A program made the position numbers and the translations under genes. From NCBI RefSeq assembly GCF_017948675.1, contig NZ_JAGFBU010000002.1, forward strand, positions 248,001-312,000: a DNA stretch of 64,000 nucleotides, read 5' to 3'. This document shows positions 16,036 through 25,428 of the stretch, one piece after another. The stretch's first letter is position 1. Each line of letters starts with the position of its first letter. The notes below the pieces were generated by a model. It was given only the letters and a program-made list of their open reading frames with translations. It was not told where the DNA came from and ran no database searches. The DNA is from Flavobacterium flabelliforme. Lineage in GTDB: Bacteria > Bacteroidota > Bacteroidia > Flavobacteriales > Flavobacteriaceae.

Positions 16036-17160
16036 TTATTGGGGCATTCTTTCTAATAATTCAATCTCAAAGATTATGTTGGCATTTGGCGGAATAACTC
16101 CTCCAGCTCCAGCTGCTCCATATCCTAAACGAGAAGGAATAAAAATGACAGCTTTATCTCCAAAAAATAATTGTTCAATACCTTCAATGAAACCAGGAAT
16201 CATGCCGTCTTTTTTACCTGCTTGAAAAGGAATCGGTTGGTAACCATTTTGAGCCGCTCTGTTTTCGTCGTATTTACCAAAGCTTTTAGAAACACTTTCT
16301 ACACTTGCATCAAACAACTCTCCATCTTCTAGGAAACCTGCATAATGAATGAAAATATTTGCTCCTTTTGCAGGTTTTTTTCCGCCACTTTTCTTTGTAA
16401 TTACATATTCTAAACCAGATGGCGTTGTTATTGCTTTTGCTTTCAAGTTATCGAAATAAGCAATTTTTGCCTCTCGAACACTTTTGTATTTTTCATCGTA
16501 AACCTTCTTGTTTTCAGCGTCAATACTAGCTTTTTTCTTTTGGATTTCTGCTTCTACCGAAAAATAATCATTAAATACTTTTACCGCATTGAATTTTTTT
16601 GCGGCTTCTCCATTTCTAATAATGGTTACTTTATTGATATAATCTTCTTGTTCTATTTTATTTACATTGTCCATTCCGTTCTCTACAACGTGACCAAAAA
16701 TAGTGTGCTTTCCTTCTAACCAAGGTGTAGCAACATGTGTAATAAAAAATTGACTGCTGTTTGTAGCAGGTCCATTATTAGCCATTGCTAAAACACCAGC
16801 ATCGTTAAATTGTAAATCTGAAAATTCATCCTTAAATTTATAACCAGTATCTCCAGATCCTGTACCTAAAGGATCGCCAGTTTGTATCATGAAATCTTTG
16901 ATTACACGGTGAAATTTTAATCCGTCAAAAAAAGGTCTGTTTTTTAAATTCTCATTGGTAACAAATTCATTTTTTCCTTCAGCTAAGGCCACAAAATTGG
17001 CAACAGTTATAGGTGCTTTTTCGAAATTTAATTTTACAATTATATCTCCTTTATTAGTTTCAATTTTTGCATATAATCCGTCTGGAAGATTGTTGTGATT
17101 TTCTTTACAAGAATAAAACGAAGCAATTACAAGTAGTAGGAATAAGATCTTTTTTTTCAT
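16036..17160 (-). CDS. Cyclophilin-FKBP fusion peptidyl-prolyl isomerase, lipoprotein
   Basis: This 374-residue lipoprotein (lipobox ASFYSC, Cys18) has the same architecture as its neighbour. It has cyclophilin motifs FHRVIKDFMIQTGDPLGTGS and ANNGPATNSSQFFITH, then FKBP motifs HYAGFLEDGELFDASVES, GFIEGIEQLFFGDKAV and LGYGAAGAGGVIPPNANIIF. It lacks the Ala/Lys-rich N-terminal linker. The pair probably arose by tandem duplication. It would act as an envelope folding helper and, as a lipoprotein, is membrane-anchored. Its neighbour gldI suggests a link to gliding or type IX secretion, which is inference. Confidence 0.93.
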   Translation of the reverse strand: MKKKILFLLLVIASFYSCKENHNNLPDGLYAKIETNKGDIIVKLNFEKAPITVANFVALAEGKNEFVTNENLKNRPFFDGLKFHRVIKDFMIQTGDPLGTGSGDTGYKFKDEFSDLQFNDAGVLAMANNGPATNSSQFFITHVATPWLEGKHTIFGHVVENGMDNVNKIEQEDYINKVTIIRNGEAAKKFNAVKVFNDYFSVEAEIQKKKASIDAENKKVYDEKYKSVREAKIAYFDNLKAKAITTPSGLEYVITKKSGGKKPAKGANIFIHYAGFLEDGELFDASVESVSKSFGKYDENRAAQNGYQPIPFQAGKKDGMIPGFIEGIEQLFFGDKAVIFIPSRLGYGAAGAGGVIPPNANIIFEIELLERMPQ

Positions 17161-17177
17161 TTCTAAGTTTAATTTTA

Positions 17178-17831
17178 TTAGTTTAAAGTGTCTTTTGGTT
17201 TGTTTGTTATTGGAGTTGCCTCTTGAACTTGCGGCGTTACTGCAGGTGTTTTTAATTTTATTTGATTTTGTTTTTTGTAGGCTACCTCAGATTTAAAATC
17301 ACGTAGTGTAACAGTACAAATTATAGGTTGATTAACACCTATTTTTTTATCATCACCGTGGTAACCGTAAGCCATATTTGATGGAAAAAGAAAATTTACT
17401 TCTTCATTTTTACGCATTAATTTGATACCATCTCTCAAACCCATCATGATATTTTGTTTGTCAACATAATAAATTTGTGGTCTTAGTTCTAGTTCTGAAT
17501 AGATGATATTTCCTTGTAAATCTTTGATTTCATAATCAAAAAAGGCTACATCTCCTTTTTTAGGCGTAAGAGAATCTAATTTATTTTGTGCTACATAAGT
17601 ATACCAATATCCTTTTTTAGAAGCTAAATATTTTACAGATGGATTGCTTTTTATTAAATCTTTAATTTGAGTTTCTTCAGTAGCAACTAGTTTTTTATTT
17701 CGCACTATTGATTTTTTCATAAAGCTACCCGAAGCTTGCGAAATAGGTCTTCTGGCTTCTTGATGTTGTTTACAGCTAGAAACGAATGCGAGTACTAAAA
17801 GAGTAAAGGTAATTATTTTAATGTTTTTCAT
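17178..17831 (-). CDS. gldI: GldI, FKBP-type peptidyl-prolyl isomerase lipoprotein of gliding motility
   Basis: The 217-residue protein has the lipobox FVSSC (Cys20). It matches the GldI family: ARRPISQASGSFMKKSI, then SKKGYWYTYV and the FKBP segment GLRDGIKLMRKNEEVNFLFP with SNMAYGYHGDDKK. GldI is a lipoprotein needed for gliding in Flavobacterium johnsoniae, probably for folding gliding or type IX secretion components. The FKBP core is at about 80-185, and the C-terminal tail is Pro/Thr-rich. The gene follows the DHH phosphoesterase gene with a 4-base gap, so the two are likely cotranscribed. Conserved gldI context supports the assignment. Confidence 0.9.
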   Translation of the reverse strand: MKNIKIITFTLLVLAFVSSCKQHQEARRPISQASGSFMKKSIVRNKKLVATEETQIKDLIKSNPSVKYLASKKGYWYTYVAQNKLDSLTPKKGDVAFFDYEIKDLQGNIIYSELELRPQIYYVDKQNIMMGLRDGIKLMRKNEEVNFLFPSNMAYGYHGDDKKIGVNQPIICTVTLRDFKSEVAYKKQNQIKLKTPAVTPQVQEATPITNKPKDTLN

Positions 17832-17835
17832 TAGT

Positions 17836-18840
17836 TTATAAGCTTGTTTTCATGACTAAATCTTCAAATTTCTGTATTGTCTCTTGCATTGTTAATTCTG
17901 ATTTTCCTCCAGCGGCATTGCGGTGTCCACCACCTTGAAAATGATCTCTAGCAAACTGATTTACATCGAATTCCCCTTGTGAACGGAAAGAGATCTTAAT
18001 TATTTTCTCTTCTTTATTTTCAATGAAAATTGCTGCGAAATGAATTCCTTTAATGCTTAATCCATAATTTACTATTCCTTCTGTATCTCCTTTTACATAA
18101 TTGAAAAAATTTAATTCTTCTTGAGTCAGAGTCGTATATGCTGTTTTGTGTTCTGTTATGACTTTCATGTTTTGAAGCGCTCTACCTAATAATTGCAAGC
18201 GTTCAAAACCGCTATTGTCAAAAAGTAGCGTTGGAATTTCTGTATTCTCTACCCCCAAATCAATTAATTCAGCTACAATTCTATGAGTGTTTCCGGTTGT
18301 TTTTGGAAAACGGAAAGAACCTGAATCAGTTAAAATTCCAGTGTAAATACATGTTCCGATCGTTTTGTCAATGTCTTCTTTTTTTCCAAGAAAGGAAATG
18401 AAGTTATATATCATTTCACAAGTAGAACCAAATGATGTATCAGAATACGTAACAGCAGCGTAATCATCCGGTTTTTGGTGATGATCAATCATAATAAATG
18501 GAGCTGTAAGTTTTTCTAAAACGTATTCCATTTCACCTGTACGGTGCAAAGCATTAAAATCTAAAGTGAAAATAAGTTCTGCTTCTTCGAGTATTTTTGT
18601 GCAGTTTTCTTTGTCTTTTTCAAATATTTTAACGGTTTCTGATCCAGGCATCCAAGCCAAAAAGTCTGGAAATTCATTGGGAGAAACCACAACCGGTTGA
18701 TGATTGTTTTTTATTAAAAAATGATATAGTGCTAAGGTTGAACCCATCGCATCCCCATCAGGACCTCGGTGTGGGATTATGGCAATCTTTTTTGGAGTTG
18801 ATAATAACAACTGAATCGCTTGAATGTCTTGTATTTTCAT
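17836..18840 (-). CDS. nrnA: DHH-family phosphoesterase (NrnA-like oligoribonuclease / pAp phosphatase)
   Basis: This 334-residue cytoplasmic enzyme has the DHH-family metal sites: HRGPDGDAMGS (H24, D28, D30), DFNALHRTGEM, and the DHH core MIDHHQKPD. The C-terminal DHHA1 domain has the glycine-rich GGGHRNAAGG. NrnA-type enzymes degrade very short RNAs and dephosphorylate pAp. Length and motifs fit. No signal peptide is seen. It heads the minus-strand group that contains gldI, starting at an ATG 60 bases from the convergent-facing CLC gene's stop. Confidence 0.88.
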   Translation of the reverse strand: MKIQDIQAIQLLLSTPKKIAIIPHRGPDGDAMGSTLALYHFLIKNNHQPVVVSPNEFPDFLAWMPGSETVKIFEKDKENCTKILEEAELIFTLDFNALHRTGEMEYVLEKLTAPFIMIDHHQKPDDYAAVTYSDTSFGSTCEMIYNFISFLGKKEDIDKTIGTCIYTGILTDSGSFRFPKTTGNTHRIVAELIDLGVENTEIPTLLFDNSGFERLQLLGRALQNMKVITEHKTAYTTLTQEELNFFNYVKGDTEGIVNYGLSIKGIHFAAIFIENKEEKIIKISFRSQGEFDVNQFARDHFQGGGHRNAAGGKSELTMQETIQKFEDLVMKTSL

Positions 18841-18900
18841 AGAGTGCGAAATTACATTTTTTTACGCTAATCTTGAAATCATTAACACGATTTTCACCTA

Positions 18901-20157
18901 TTATAAAAGGTCTGTTTCTTTTCTTTTAAATTTTTGATATAAATGGTATTTAGGTCCTTTTACAATTTGGGTTTTATAGATGCCTACTGATCCTGAAAAA
19001 AAGTAAGCAATTAGGCATGCCAAACCAATAAATAAGCCACTTTCAAGTCCAAATAGTTCCAATCCCATTACGGTACAAGCAATTGGTGTGTGTGTGGCTC
19101 CAGAAAATACTGCTACGAATCCCATTCCTGCTAATAGCGCTATTGGTAGCGGTACAATAAGAGATAAAGCACTCCCTAAAGTTGCACCTACAAAAAACAA
19201 AGGGGTTACTTCACCACCTTTAAAACCTGCGCCTAGAGTAAAACCAGTAAATAATATTTTCATCAAAAAGTCATAGGGAGCATTAGGAGTGGAGAATGCC
19301 TCTACGATCACAGGAACTCCTAAACCTGTATATTTTGAAGTTCCAATAAAAAATAAAGCTGTTGCCAAAATGATTCCACCCACAAAAGGGCGAAATGGTG
19401 GATAGGCGATAGTTTTAGAAAATAAATCCCCCCATAAATGCGTACTTCTAGAAAACAACATCGCTGCTAAACCAAATAAGATACTCACAAGAAAGATCCA
19501 GAATAAAGTAGTTAAACTCATTTCTGGAACAAATGGAATCGAGTAAATCGTATGTTTTACGTGCCAGATTTCAACGGTGTAGTAGCCAACATAAGCGGTT
19601 AAAAAAGAAAGAGGCACACTTTTTAAATTCATTTTGCTAAAGATAACCACTTCTAAAGCAAATAATGCTCCTGCTAAAGGCGTTCCAAAAATAGAGGCAA
19701 ATCCAGCGCTTATTCCTAAAATTAAAATTGTTTTTCTGTCACTTTTGTCAAGTTTAAAAAGACCTGTAAATTGATCGGCAATGGCTCCTCCCATTTGTAC
19801 GGCTGTTCCTTCACGACCTGCAGAACCTCCAAAAAGATGAGTGATTAAAGTGCCAAAAAGCACTAAAGGAGCCATTTTTAATGGAATTGTTTTTTGTGGA
19901 TTTTCGTATTCCTCTATTAATAAATTATTACCTTTTACAACTGACTGTCCCCAGTAATAATAACTTAATCCTATGAGTAAACCGCCTAAAGGTAAGAACC
20001 AAATTATCCAATTATTCTCTTCTCTGTAATGAGTAGTCCATTCTAAAGCTATTAAAAAAAATGCGGAAGCTGATCCAGAAAGAATACCTATTATAGTGCA
20101 AATGATGATCCATTTGAGAGCAGTAAATAAAGTGTTTTTGCTTTTTTCTAAAATCAT
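18901..20157 (-). CDS. CLC-family anion transporter, probably the fluoride-exporting (CLC-F) type
   Basis: This 418-residue polytopic membrane protein has CLC signatures: GSAGREGTAVQMGGA (111-125), with the gating glutamate E116, and FKGGEVTPLFFVGATLGS in the second half. Ordinary CLC chloride proteins carry GSGIPE at the first selectivity site. Here the equivalent region reads GNNLLIEE (76-83). As I recall, replacement of GSGIP by a GNNLI-like sequence marks the CLC-F branch, F-/H+ antiporters that protect cells from fluoride. The protein is also shorter than typical CLCs and has no CBS domains. No fluoride riboswitch was recognised upstream. Confidence 0.82.
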   Translation of the reverse strand: MILEKSKNTLFTALKWIIICTIIGILSGSASAFFLIALEWTTHYREENNWIIWFLPLGGLLIGLSYYYWGQSVVKGNNLLIEEYENPQKTIPLKMAPLVLFGTLITHLFGGSAGREGTAVQMGGAIADQFTGLFKLDKSDRKTILILGISAGFASIFGTPLAGALFALEVVIFSKMNLKSVPLSFLTAYVGYYTVEIWHVKHTIYSIPFVPEMSLTTLFWIFLVSILFGLAAMLFSRSTHLWGDLFSKTIAYPPFRPFVGGIILATALFFIGTSKYTGLGVPVIVEAFSTPNAPYDFLMKILFTGFTLGAGFKGGEVTPLFFVGATLGSALSLIVPLPIALLAGMGFVAVFSGATHTPIACTVMGLELFGLESGLFIGLACLIAYFFSGSVGIYKTQIVKGPKYHLYQKFKRKETDLL

Positions 20158-20210
20158 TTGGTCAATGGAAATGTGTTTTTTGCAAAAGTATTATAATCTC
20201 AATCGAATTA

Positions 20211-20600
20211 CTATTTTTCATTAGCAATTGCAGTAAATTCTATTTCTACTAAATATTCAGGTGCTACAAGTTGCTTGATGCCATAAAAACCAGTAGTTGG
20301 TTTTATGTTTTTAAAAAACTTAGCGTGAGCGCTTGCTATTTCTTCAAATAAGGAAACATCAGTAGTAAATATTCTTGTGCGAATAACATCTTCCATACTT
20401 ACGTGAAGTTCTTCTAGTACTTTTTCTACTCTTTCTAAAATATTTAGTGTTTGTGCGTGTGCATCGTTTGATTTTACATTTACACCATCAATTATAGCTA
20501 CTGTTCCTGATACTTCAACAGTATTTCCTATTCGTACTGCGCGACAATAACCCATTTTTTCTTCCCAAGGAGAGCCTGTAAGTATGTTTTGTCTTTTCAT
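20211..20600 (-). CDS. RidA/YjgF-family protein
   Basis: This is a small cytoplasmic protein of 129 residues with the family fold: GSPWEEKMGYCRAVRIGNTV, VSGTVAIIDGVN and the C-terminal LVAPEYLVEIEFTAIA. The arginine in VIRTRIFTTDV corresponds to the conserved arginine that binds the carboxylate of imine intermediates in RidA. RidA proteins hydrolyse reactive enamines and imines from PLP enzymes. It lacks part of the classical N terminus and may belong to a RidA subfamily without proven deaminase activity. It is monocistronic on the minus strand. Confidence 0.85.
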   Translation of the reverse strand: MKRQNILTGSPWEEKMGYCRAVRIGNTVEVSGTVAIIDGVNVKSNDAHAQTLNILERVEKVLEELHVSMEDVIRTRIFTTDVSLFEEIASAHAKFFKNIKPTTGFYGIKQLVAPEYLVEIEFTAIANEK

Positions 20601-20881
20601 TTTGCTTGATTTTTAGAGGATTTTAGATTTTATGGATTTAAATTTCGTTTTTGGTATATTTTTTGCAATTTAGAGAAAAATCATAAATAAAGAATATAGA
20701 TTTATAATTTAAAAATTTGATTTTTGTTTTGCATCAAATAGTTATTTCTGCTAGAAATTGCAATAAAAACGAGTCTTTTGAGTTATAAATGAAAGTTAAA
20801 ATACAATATGATTTGTGATTAAATGGTAAATGTTTTTTATTTTTAAAAATATACAAGCACAGTTAAATTAATTTGAAAGTT

Positions 20882-21550
20882 ATGAAAAGGATTTTATTCT
20901 TATTTATTATAATTACAATGTCTTTAAGTGGATACGCTCAGAGTGAATTCAACTCTAAGTTTAAAGCGATTCCACCTAAAAATAATGCTCCAAAAATTAA
21001 AAAAGAAACACCACCTAAGTTAGATATTCCTCCTATTACAAAACCAAACGTGTTTAAAAATCCTGAAATTTTTAATCCTAACCCAAAACCAACGGGTACT
21101 ATAGCTCCTGCGAATAATTTTTCAATGATTCCAAAGAATGAGTTTATTAATCCTGGAGATGTTTATAGAGATAAATGGAACAAAAAAGAGGATAATACTG
21201 AGGGTATTGTGTATAGAAAAAATCAAAATTTAGGAAGTTACCCAACAGGTTCAACTACTGCAAAGGTTATGTATCGTGATGCTGCATATGTAGATGGAGA
21301 TCAGATCCGAGTATATCTTAATGATAAAGTGATACAGTATCAGGTAAACTTGGATAGTGAATTTAAAGGTTTTGAAATTGTATTAGAAAAAGGATTTAAT
21401 AAAATTGATTTTGAAGCGTTAAACCAAGGAAGTTCTGGGCCCAATACAGCAGAATTTAAAGTCTATGATGATAAAGGCGGATTGATTTCTGCTAGTCAAT
21501 GGAATCTTGGAACTGGCTTTAAAGCAACTATAATATTAGTAAAAGAGTAA
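20882..21550 (+). CDS. Exported protein of unknown function
   Basis: The 222-residue protein has a signal peptide (MKRILFLFIIITMSLSGYAQ). I chose the ATG at 20882; a TTG three codons upstream is less likely. Residues 25-75 are Pro/Lys/Asn-rich and low in complexity (KKETPPKLDIPPITKPNVF). The rest looks like a compact beta domain (VYRKNQNLGSYPTGSTTAKV, then RVYLNDKVIQYQVNL). I do not recognise the family. It is monocistronic, with a 280-base AT-rich upstream gap (20601-20881) in which I see no other feature, and a terminator follows. Confidence 0.75.
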   Translation: MKRILFLFIIITMSLSGYAQSEFNSKFKAIPPKNNAPKIKKETPPKLDIPPITKPNVFKNPEIFNPNPKPTGTIAPANNFSMIPKNEFINPGDVYRDKWNKKEDNTEGIVYRKNQNLGSYPTGSTTAKVMYRDAAYVDGDQIRVYLNDKVIQYQVNLDSEFKGFEIVLEKGFNKIDFEALNQGSSGPNTAEFKVYDDKGGLISASQWNLGTGFKATIILVKE

Positions 21551-21570
21551 TTTTTAAAATTATAAGAGTT

Positions 21571-21611
21571 AAAAAAAAGACTTCTGAGTTTGATTCAGAG
21601 GTCTTTTTTAT
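21571..21611 (+). terminator. Rho-independent terminator
   Basis: GACTTCTGA and TCAGAGGTC form a stem (one mismatch) around GTTTGAT, flanked by A8 and a T-rich tail. It follows the exported unknown gene by about 20 bases. Confidence 0.85.
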
Positions 21612-21819
21612 ATATTCATGTTGATAACTAATTTGAGGAGTTTTTATAAATTTTGATTTTGTAAAAAGAACTATTTATTTTTTTTGAAATCATTTCTTTA
21701 GTATAAAGTTTTTTGATGTTAGCGTATTTATGATAGAGTCAAAAACCTTATAAATTAAACTTTGATAAAATAAATTGAATATTTTCAAAATTCAATTTTT
21801 CAATTCAAAATATTAAAAG

Positions 21820-21827
21820 TATTTTTG
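21820..21827 (+). promoter_or_regulatory. Possible -7 box immediately before guaA
   Basis: TATTTTTG fits TAnnTTTG but ends only three bases before the guaA ATG. Use of this box would give a leaderless or nearly leaderless message. No -33 TTG is seen at the right spacing, so it may be chance in an AT-rich region. Confidence 0.25.
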
Positions 21828-21830
21828 CGC

Positions 21831-23360
21831 ATGCAACACAACGTACTTATTTTAGATTTCGGATCGCAATATACACAGCTTATTGCGCGTAGAGTTCGCG
21901 AATTAAATATATTCTGCGAAATTTTCCCATACAATAATTTTCCAACTGATTTATCATCTTATAAAGCGGTAATTCTTGGAGGTAGCCCTTTTTCTGTGCG
22001 AGCAGAAGATGCGCCTCATCCGGATTTATCTCAAATTAGAGGAAAACTACCTTTGCTTGCCGTTTGTTACGGAGCGCAATATTTAGCTCATTTTAGTGGT
22101 GGCGAAGTTGCGGCTTCAAACACAAGAGAATATGGTAGGGCTAATTTATCTTTTATAAAACAGGATGAAGTTTTCTTTGAAGGAGTTTCAGAGAACAGTC
22201 AGGTTTGGATGAGTCATAGCGACAGTATAAAAGCTTTGCCTACAAATGGCGTAAAACTAGCAAGTACTCACGATGTAGAATTTGCAGCTTACAAAATTGA
22301 AGGCGAAACTACTTATGCAATTCAATACCATCCAGAAGTTTTTCACTCTACGGATGGCTCAAAAATGTTAGAGAATTTCTTAGTTAAAATTGCTGAAGTT
22401 CCTCAAAATTTTACGCCAAATGCTTTTGTTGAAGACATGGTGGCTGAACTTAAAGAGAAATTGCAAGATGATAAAGTAGTTCTTGGGCTTTCGGGAGGCG
22501 TAGATTCTACCGTAGCGGCAGTTTTATTGCATCAAGCTATTGGAAAAAATTTATATTGTATTTTTGTTAATAATGGATTACTCCGTAAGAATGAATTCCA
22601 AAGTGTATTAGATCAATACAAAGGAATGGGCTTAAATGTAAAAGGAGTAGATGCAGGCGATCGTTTCTTATCTGAGTTAGCAGGAGTTAGTGATCCAGAA
22701 ACCAAACGTAAAATAATTGGACGTGTTTTTATTGAAGTTTTTGATGATGAATCTCAACTGATTAAAGATGTAAAATGGTTAGCACAAGGAACCATATATC
22801 CTGATGTTATTGAGTCCGTTTCTGTTAAAGGGCCATCGGCAACGATAAAATCACACCATAATGTAGGGGGTTTACCTGATTACATGAAATTGAAAATTGT
22901 GGAACCTTTACGTATGCTTTTTAAAGATGAAGTACGTAGAGTAGGAGCGTCACTAGGAATTGATCCTGAATTATTAGGAAGGCATCCTTTTCCTGGACCT
23001 GGATTATCCATTAGGATTCTAGGAGATATTACACCGGAGAAAGTACAAATTTTACAAGATGTAGATGCTGTATTTATCGATGGATTAAAATCTTGGGGAT
23101 TATACGATAAAGTATGGCAAGCTGGCGCAATTCTTCTTCCTGTAAATAGTGTAGGAGTAATGGGTGATGAGCGTACCTACGAAAAAGTAGTAGCCTTACG
23201 TGCTGTAGAATCTACAGATGGTATGACAGCTGACTGGGTTCATTTACCTTATGATTTCTTGATGAAAGTATCAAATGATATTATCAATAAAGTAAGAGGT
23301 GTCAATAGAGTAGTGTATGACATAAGCTCTAAACCACCAGCAACTATTGAGTGGGAATAA
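21831..23360 (+). CDS. guaA: GMP synthase (glutamine-hydrolysing)
   Basis: The 509-residue cytoplasmic enzyme converts XMP to GMP using glutamine and ATP. The class I glutamine amidotransferase domain spans about 1-190, with the nucleophile Cys79 in [10 protein letters not shown] and the His-x-Glu of [10 protein letters not shown]. The ATP pyrophosphatase domain follows with the P-loop [13 protein letters not shown]. The C-terminal dimerisation domain has [17 protein letters not shown] and ends in the typical [10 protein letters not shown] chose the ATG at 21831 ([20 protein letters not shown]) over an upstream TTG in the same frame. The gene is single and followed by a strong terminator. Confidence 0.97.
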   Translation: MQHNVLILDFGSQYTQLIARRVRELNIFCEIFPYNNFPTDLSSYKAVILGGSPFSVRAEDAPHPDLSQIRGKLPLLAVCYGAQYLAHFSGGEVAASNTREYGRANLSFIKQDEVFFEGVSENSQVWMSHSDSIKALPTNGVKLASTHDVEFAAYKIEGETTYAIQYHPEVFHSTDGSKMLENFLVKIAEVPQNFTPNAFVEDMVAELKEKLQDDKVVLGLSGGVDSTVAAVLLHQAIGKNLYCIFVNNGLLRKNEFQSVLDQYKGMGLNVKGVDAGDRFLSELAGVSDPETKRKIIGRVFIEVFDDESQLIKDVKWLAQGTIYPDVIESVSVKGPSATIKSHHNVGGLPDYMKLKIVEPLRMLFKDEVRRVGASLGIDPELLGRHPFPGPGLSIRILGDITPEKVQILQDVDAVFIDGLKSWGLYDKVWQAGAILLPVNSVGVMGDERTYEKVVALRAVESTDGMTADWVHLPYDFLMKVSNDIINKVRGVNRVVYDISSKPPATIEWE

Positions 23361-23411
23361 TTTAGATTTTTATCTTCTGTAGAACATCATTCTCAGAATG
23401 TTCTTTGTATA

Positions 23412-23456
23412 AACGGTATCAAATTTTTGGAATAAAATTTGATACCGTTATTTTTG
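23412..23456 (+). terminator. Strong Rho-independent terminator after guaA
   Basis: AACGGTATCAAATTTT (23412-23427) and AAAATTTGATACCGTT (23434-23449) form a perfect 16-base stem with loop TGGAAT, followed by ATTTTTG. A weaker hairpin (AGAACAT and ATGTTCT) lies just before it at 23381-23404. Confidence 0.88.
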
Positions 23457-23490
23457 TTACTGATTTGAATAATTTTTATAAATAAATAAG

Positions 23491-25428
23491 ATGAAACATT
23501 TTTTTGCAATTTGTATGACTACTTTGTTGTTTAATTGCGGAGCTTTTGCTCAAAAGACGATAACACATAAAGTTGAAAAAGGAGAAACAATTAGTCAGAT
23601 TGCTGAGAAATACAATGTAACTCCTAACGATATTTACCAACTGAATCCGGATGCGCAAGCAGGTTTAAAACCTAAAAGTGTTTTGTTGATTCCGTCGATA
23701 TCTGTAAAACTGCCTTTTGCTATTCCAGCTAAGACTACTCCGGAAGGGGTGTCGCATCAAGTAGTAGCGAAGGAGACTTTGTATGGTATTGAAAAAAAAT
23801 ATGGTATCTCTGACGAGTTACTGAAACAAGCTAATCCATTTCTTGAAAAAGAGGGTTTGCAAATTGGTCAAACTTTGATAATCCCATCAAAAAAGAATAT
23901 AAAAAGCACTGCTGAAGCCCCAGAAAAAGCAATATATCATCTTGTTTTACCAAAAGAAACAAAGTATTCTATTGCTAAACAATACGGAATCACAATAGAA
24001 GAATTAGAGCGAAAAAATCCTGAGGTTGTTTCTAATTTGCCTGAAGGTTTTAAATTGTTAGTGAAAGGCAAAGCACCTAAACAAGAGGTTGCTCCTGTAA
24101 TTGCAGAATCTAAAAAGGAGATTGTAGTAGCCGCTCCAGTACAAGTAGTTGATAAGAAAACATTTCAAGAATATATTGTAAAGCCTAAAGAGACATTGTA
24201 TGGACTTTCTAAGATGTTTGGCATGAACCAAGAAGAACTTATCAAAATTAATCCTACTTTATTAGAAGGTGTGATCGAGGGTATGATTTTGAAAATTCCT
24301 AGTTCAGTAGTGGTTACTCAGGAAGTTAAAAAAGACTACGTTGCTTTGTCTAAAAACGCAACAACTGCTAGAAAAAAGCTAGCGCTACTATTACCTTTTA
24401 ATATAGCTAAAATTGAAGGTGATACGCTAAATTCGACTGCAAAACGTTTAAAAAAGGATAAGTTTCTTAATATGACTTTAGATTTTTATGCGGGAGCACT
24501 AATGGCTATAGATTCCGCTAAAGTTTTAGGACTTCCTATTGATATTGCTATTTATGATTCTCAAGAAACCAAAAATAGTTCGTTGGTTAGTGCAATTGTA
24601 AAGAATAATAATTTGCAAAATTCAGATGTTGTTATTGGACCATTTTATCAAAGTAATGTGGAGAAAACAGCCGAATTATTAATGCAAAACCAAGTTCCTG
24701 TAATTTCGCCTTTATCAAAAGATCAAGTAGTGTCTTTTGCAAATGTGTATCAATCAGTTCCCTCTCCAGATGCTGTGAAAAATGCTATGTTTGATTATAT
24801 GCGTTCTAAAAATGGGAATATGATTGCTGTGGTCGATAAAAAGAAACTTTCTATTATTCAGTTTATCAAGGAGAATCATAAAGATGTTAAGTTCTCGACT
24901 TTGACTGAGAATGGTGCGGTTTCTGCAGAAAATTTAAAAAGTTTATTTGTGCTCGATAAGATAAACTATGTTGTAATGGAAACGGGAAACACAGGAATGA
25001 TAAAATCAACAATAGCAGCAATGTTAAGCGCTATGACAACTTATAAGGTTCAGCTGGTTATATTAGAGCCTAATGAAACTTTAGATACAGATGAAGTAAG
25101 TATTGCAAACCTTGCAAAACTAAAGTTGACTTATCCTTCTGTCAATCGTGAAAATGAATCTCCAGAAGCACTGATTTTTGAAAAAGAATTTAAGAAGAAA
25201 AATAAAATTGACCCAAATGTTTTTGCAACTCGAGGATTTGATATCACTTTTGATACTATGATGCGTTTGGCACAAGATAAAAAATATCAAGAAACTATTG
25301 ATAATACTGCCACAGAGCAAGTAGATAATAAATTTGAATTTTATAAAAAAGAAGGTGGCGGTTATGCAAATAAAGGAATTTATATTTTGTACTACGATAC
25401 TGATTTAACTATTAAAGAGGCAAACTAA
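23491..25428 (+). CDS. LysM-repeat protein with a periplasmic-binding-protein-like domain
   Basis: The protein has 645 residues and an export signal (MKHFFAICMTTLLFNCGAFA). Four LysM peptidoglycan-binding repeats lie at about 24-68 (HKVEKGETISQIAEKYNVTP), 87-132 (HQVVAKETLYGIEKKYGIS), 147-190 (a divergent copy) and 225-270 (YIVKPKETLYGLSKMFGMNQ). From about residue 295 a type I periplasmic-binding fold follows (LLLPFNIAKIEGD, DVVIGPFYQSNVEKTAELLM, NQVPVISPLSKDQ). This architecture is widespread in Bacteroidota and resembles the amino-acid receptor/LpoA fold. It probably acts at the cell wall. The OsmC gene overlaps its stop by one base (TAATG), so the two are cotranslated. Confidence 0.9.
   Translation: MKHFFAICMTTLLFNCGAFAQKTITHKVEKGETISQIAEKYNVTPNDIYQLNPDAQAGLKPKSVLLIPSISVKLPFAIPAKTTPEGVSHQVVAKETLYGIEKKYGISDELLKQANPFLEKEGLQIGQTLIIPSKKNIKSTAEAPEKAIYHLVLPKETKYSIAKQYGITIEELERKNPEVVSNLPEGFKLLVKGKAPKQEVAPVIAESKKEIVVAAPVQVVDKKTFQEYIVKPKETLYGLSKMFGMNQEELIKINPTLLEGVIEGMILKIPSSVVVTQEVKKDYVALSKNATTARKKLALLLPFNIAKIEGDTLNSTAKRLKKDKFLNMTLDFYAGALMAIDSAKVLGLPIDIAIYDSQETKNSSLVSAIVKNNNLQNSDVVIGPFYQSNVEKTAELLMQNQVPVISPLSKDQVVSFANVYQSVPSPDAVKNAMFDYMRSKNGNMIAVVDKKKLSIIQFIKENHKDVKFSTLTENGAVSAENLKSLFVLDKINYVVMETGNTGMIKSTIAAMLSAMTTYKVQLVILEPNETLDTDEVSIANLAKLKLTYPSVNRENESPEALIFEKEFKKKNKIDPNVFATRGFDITFDTMMRLAQDKKYQETIDNTATEQVDNKFEFYKKEGGGYANKGIYILYYDTDLTIKEAN

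Noticed and set aside
20158..20210. A fluoride riboswitch controlling the CLC gene
   Set aside because: The upstream gap is only about 50 bases before the neighbouring RidA stop and shows no crcB-type fold that I can recognise.
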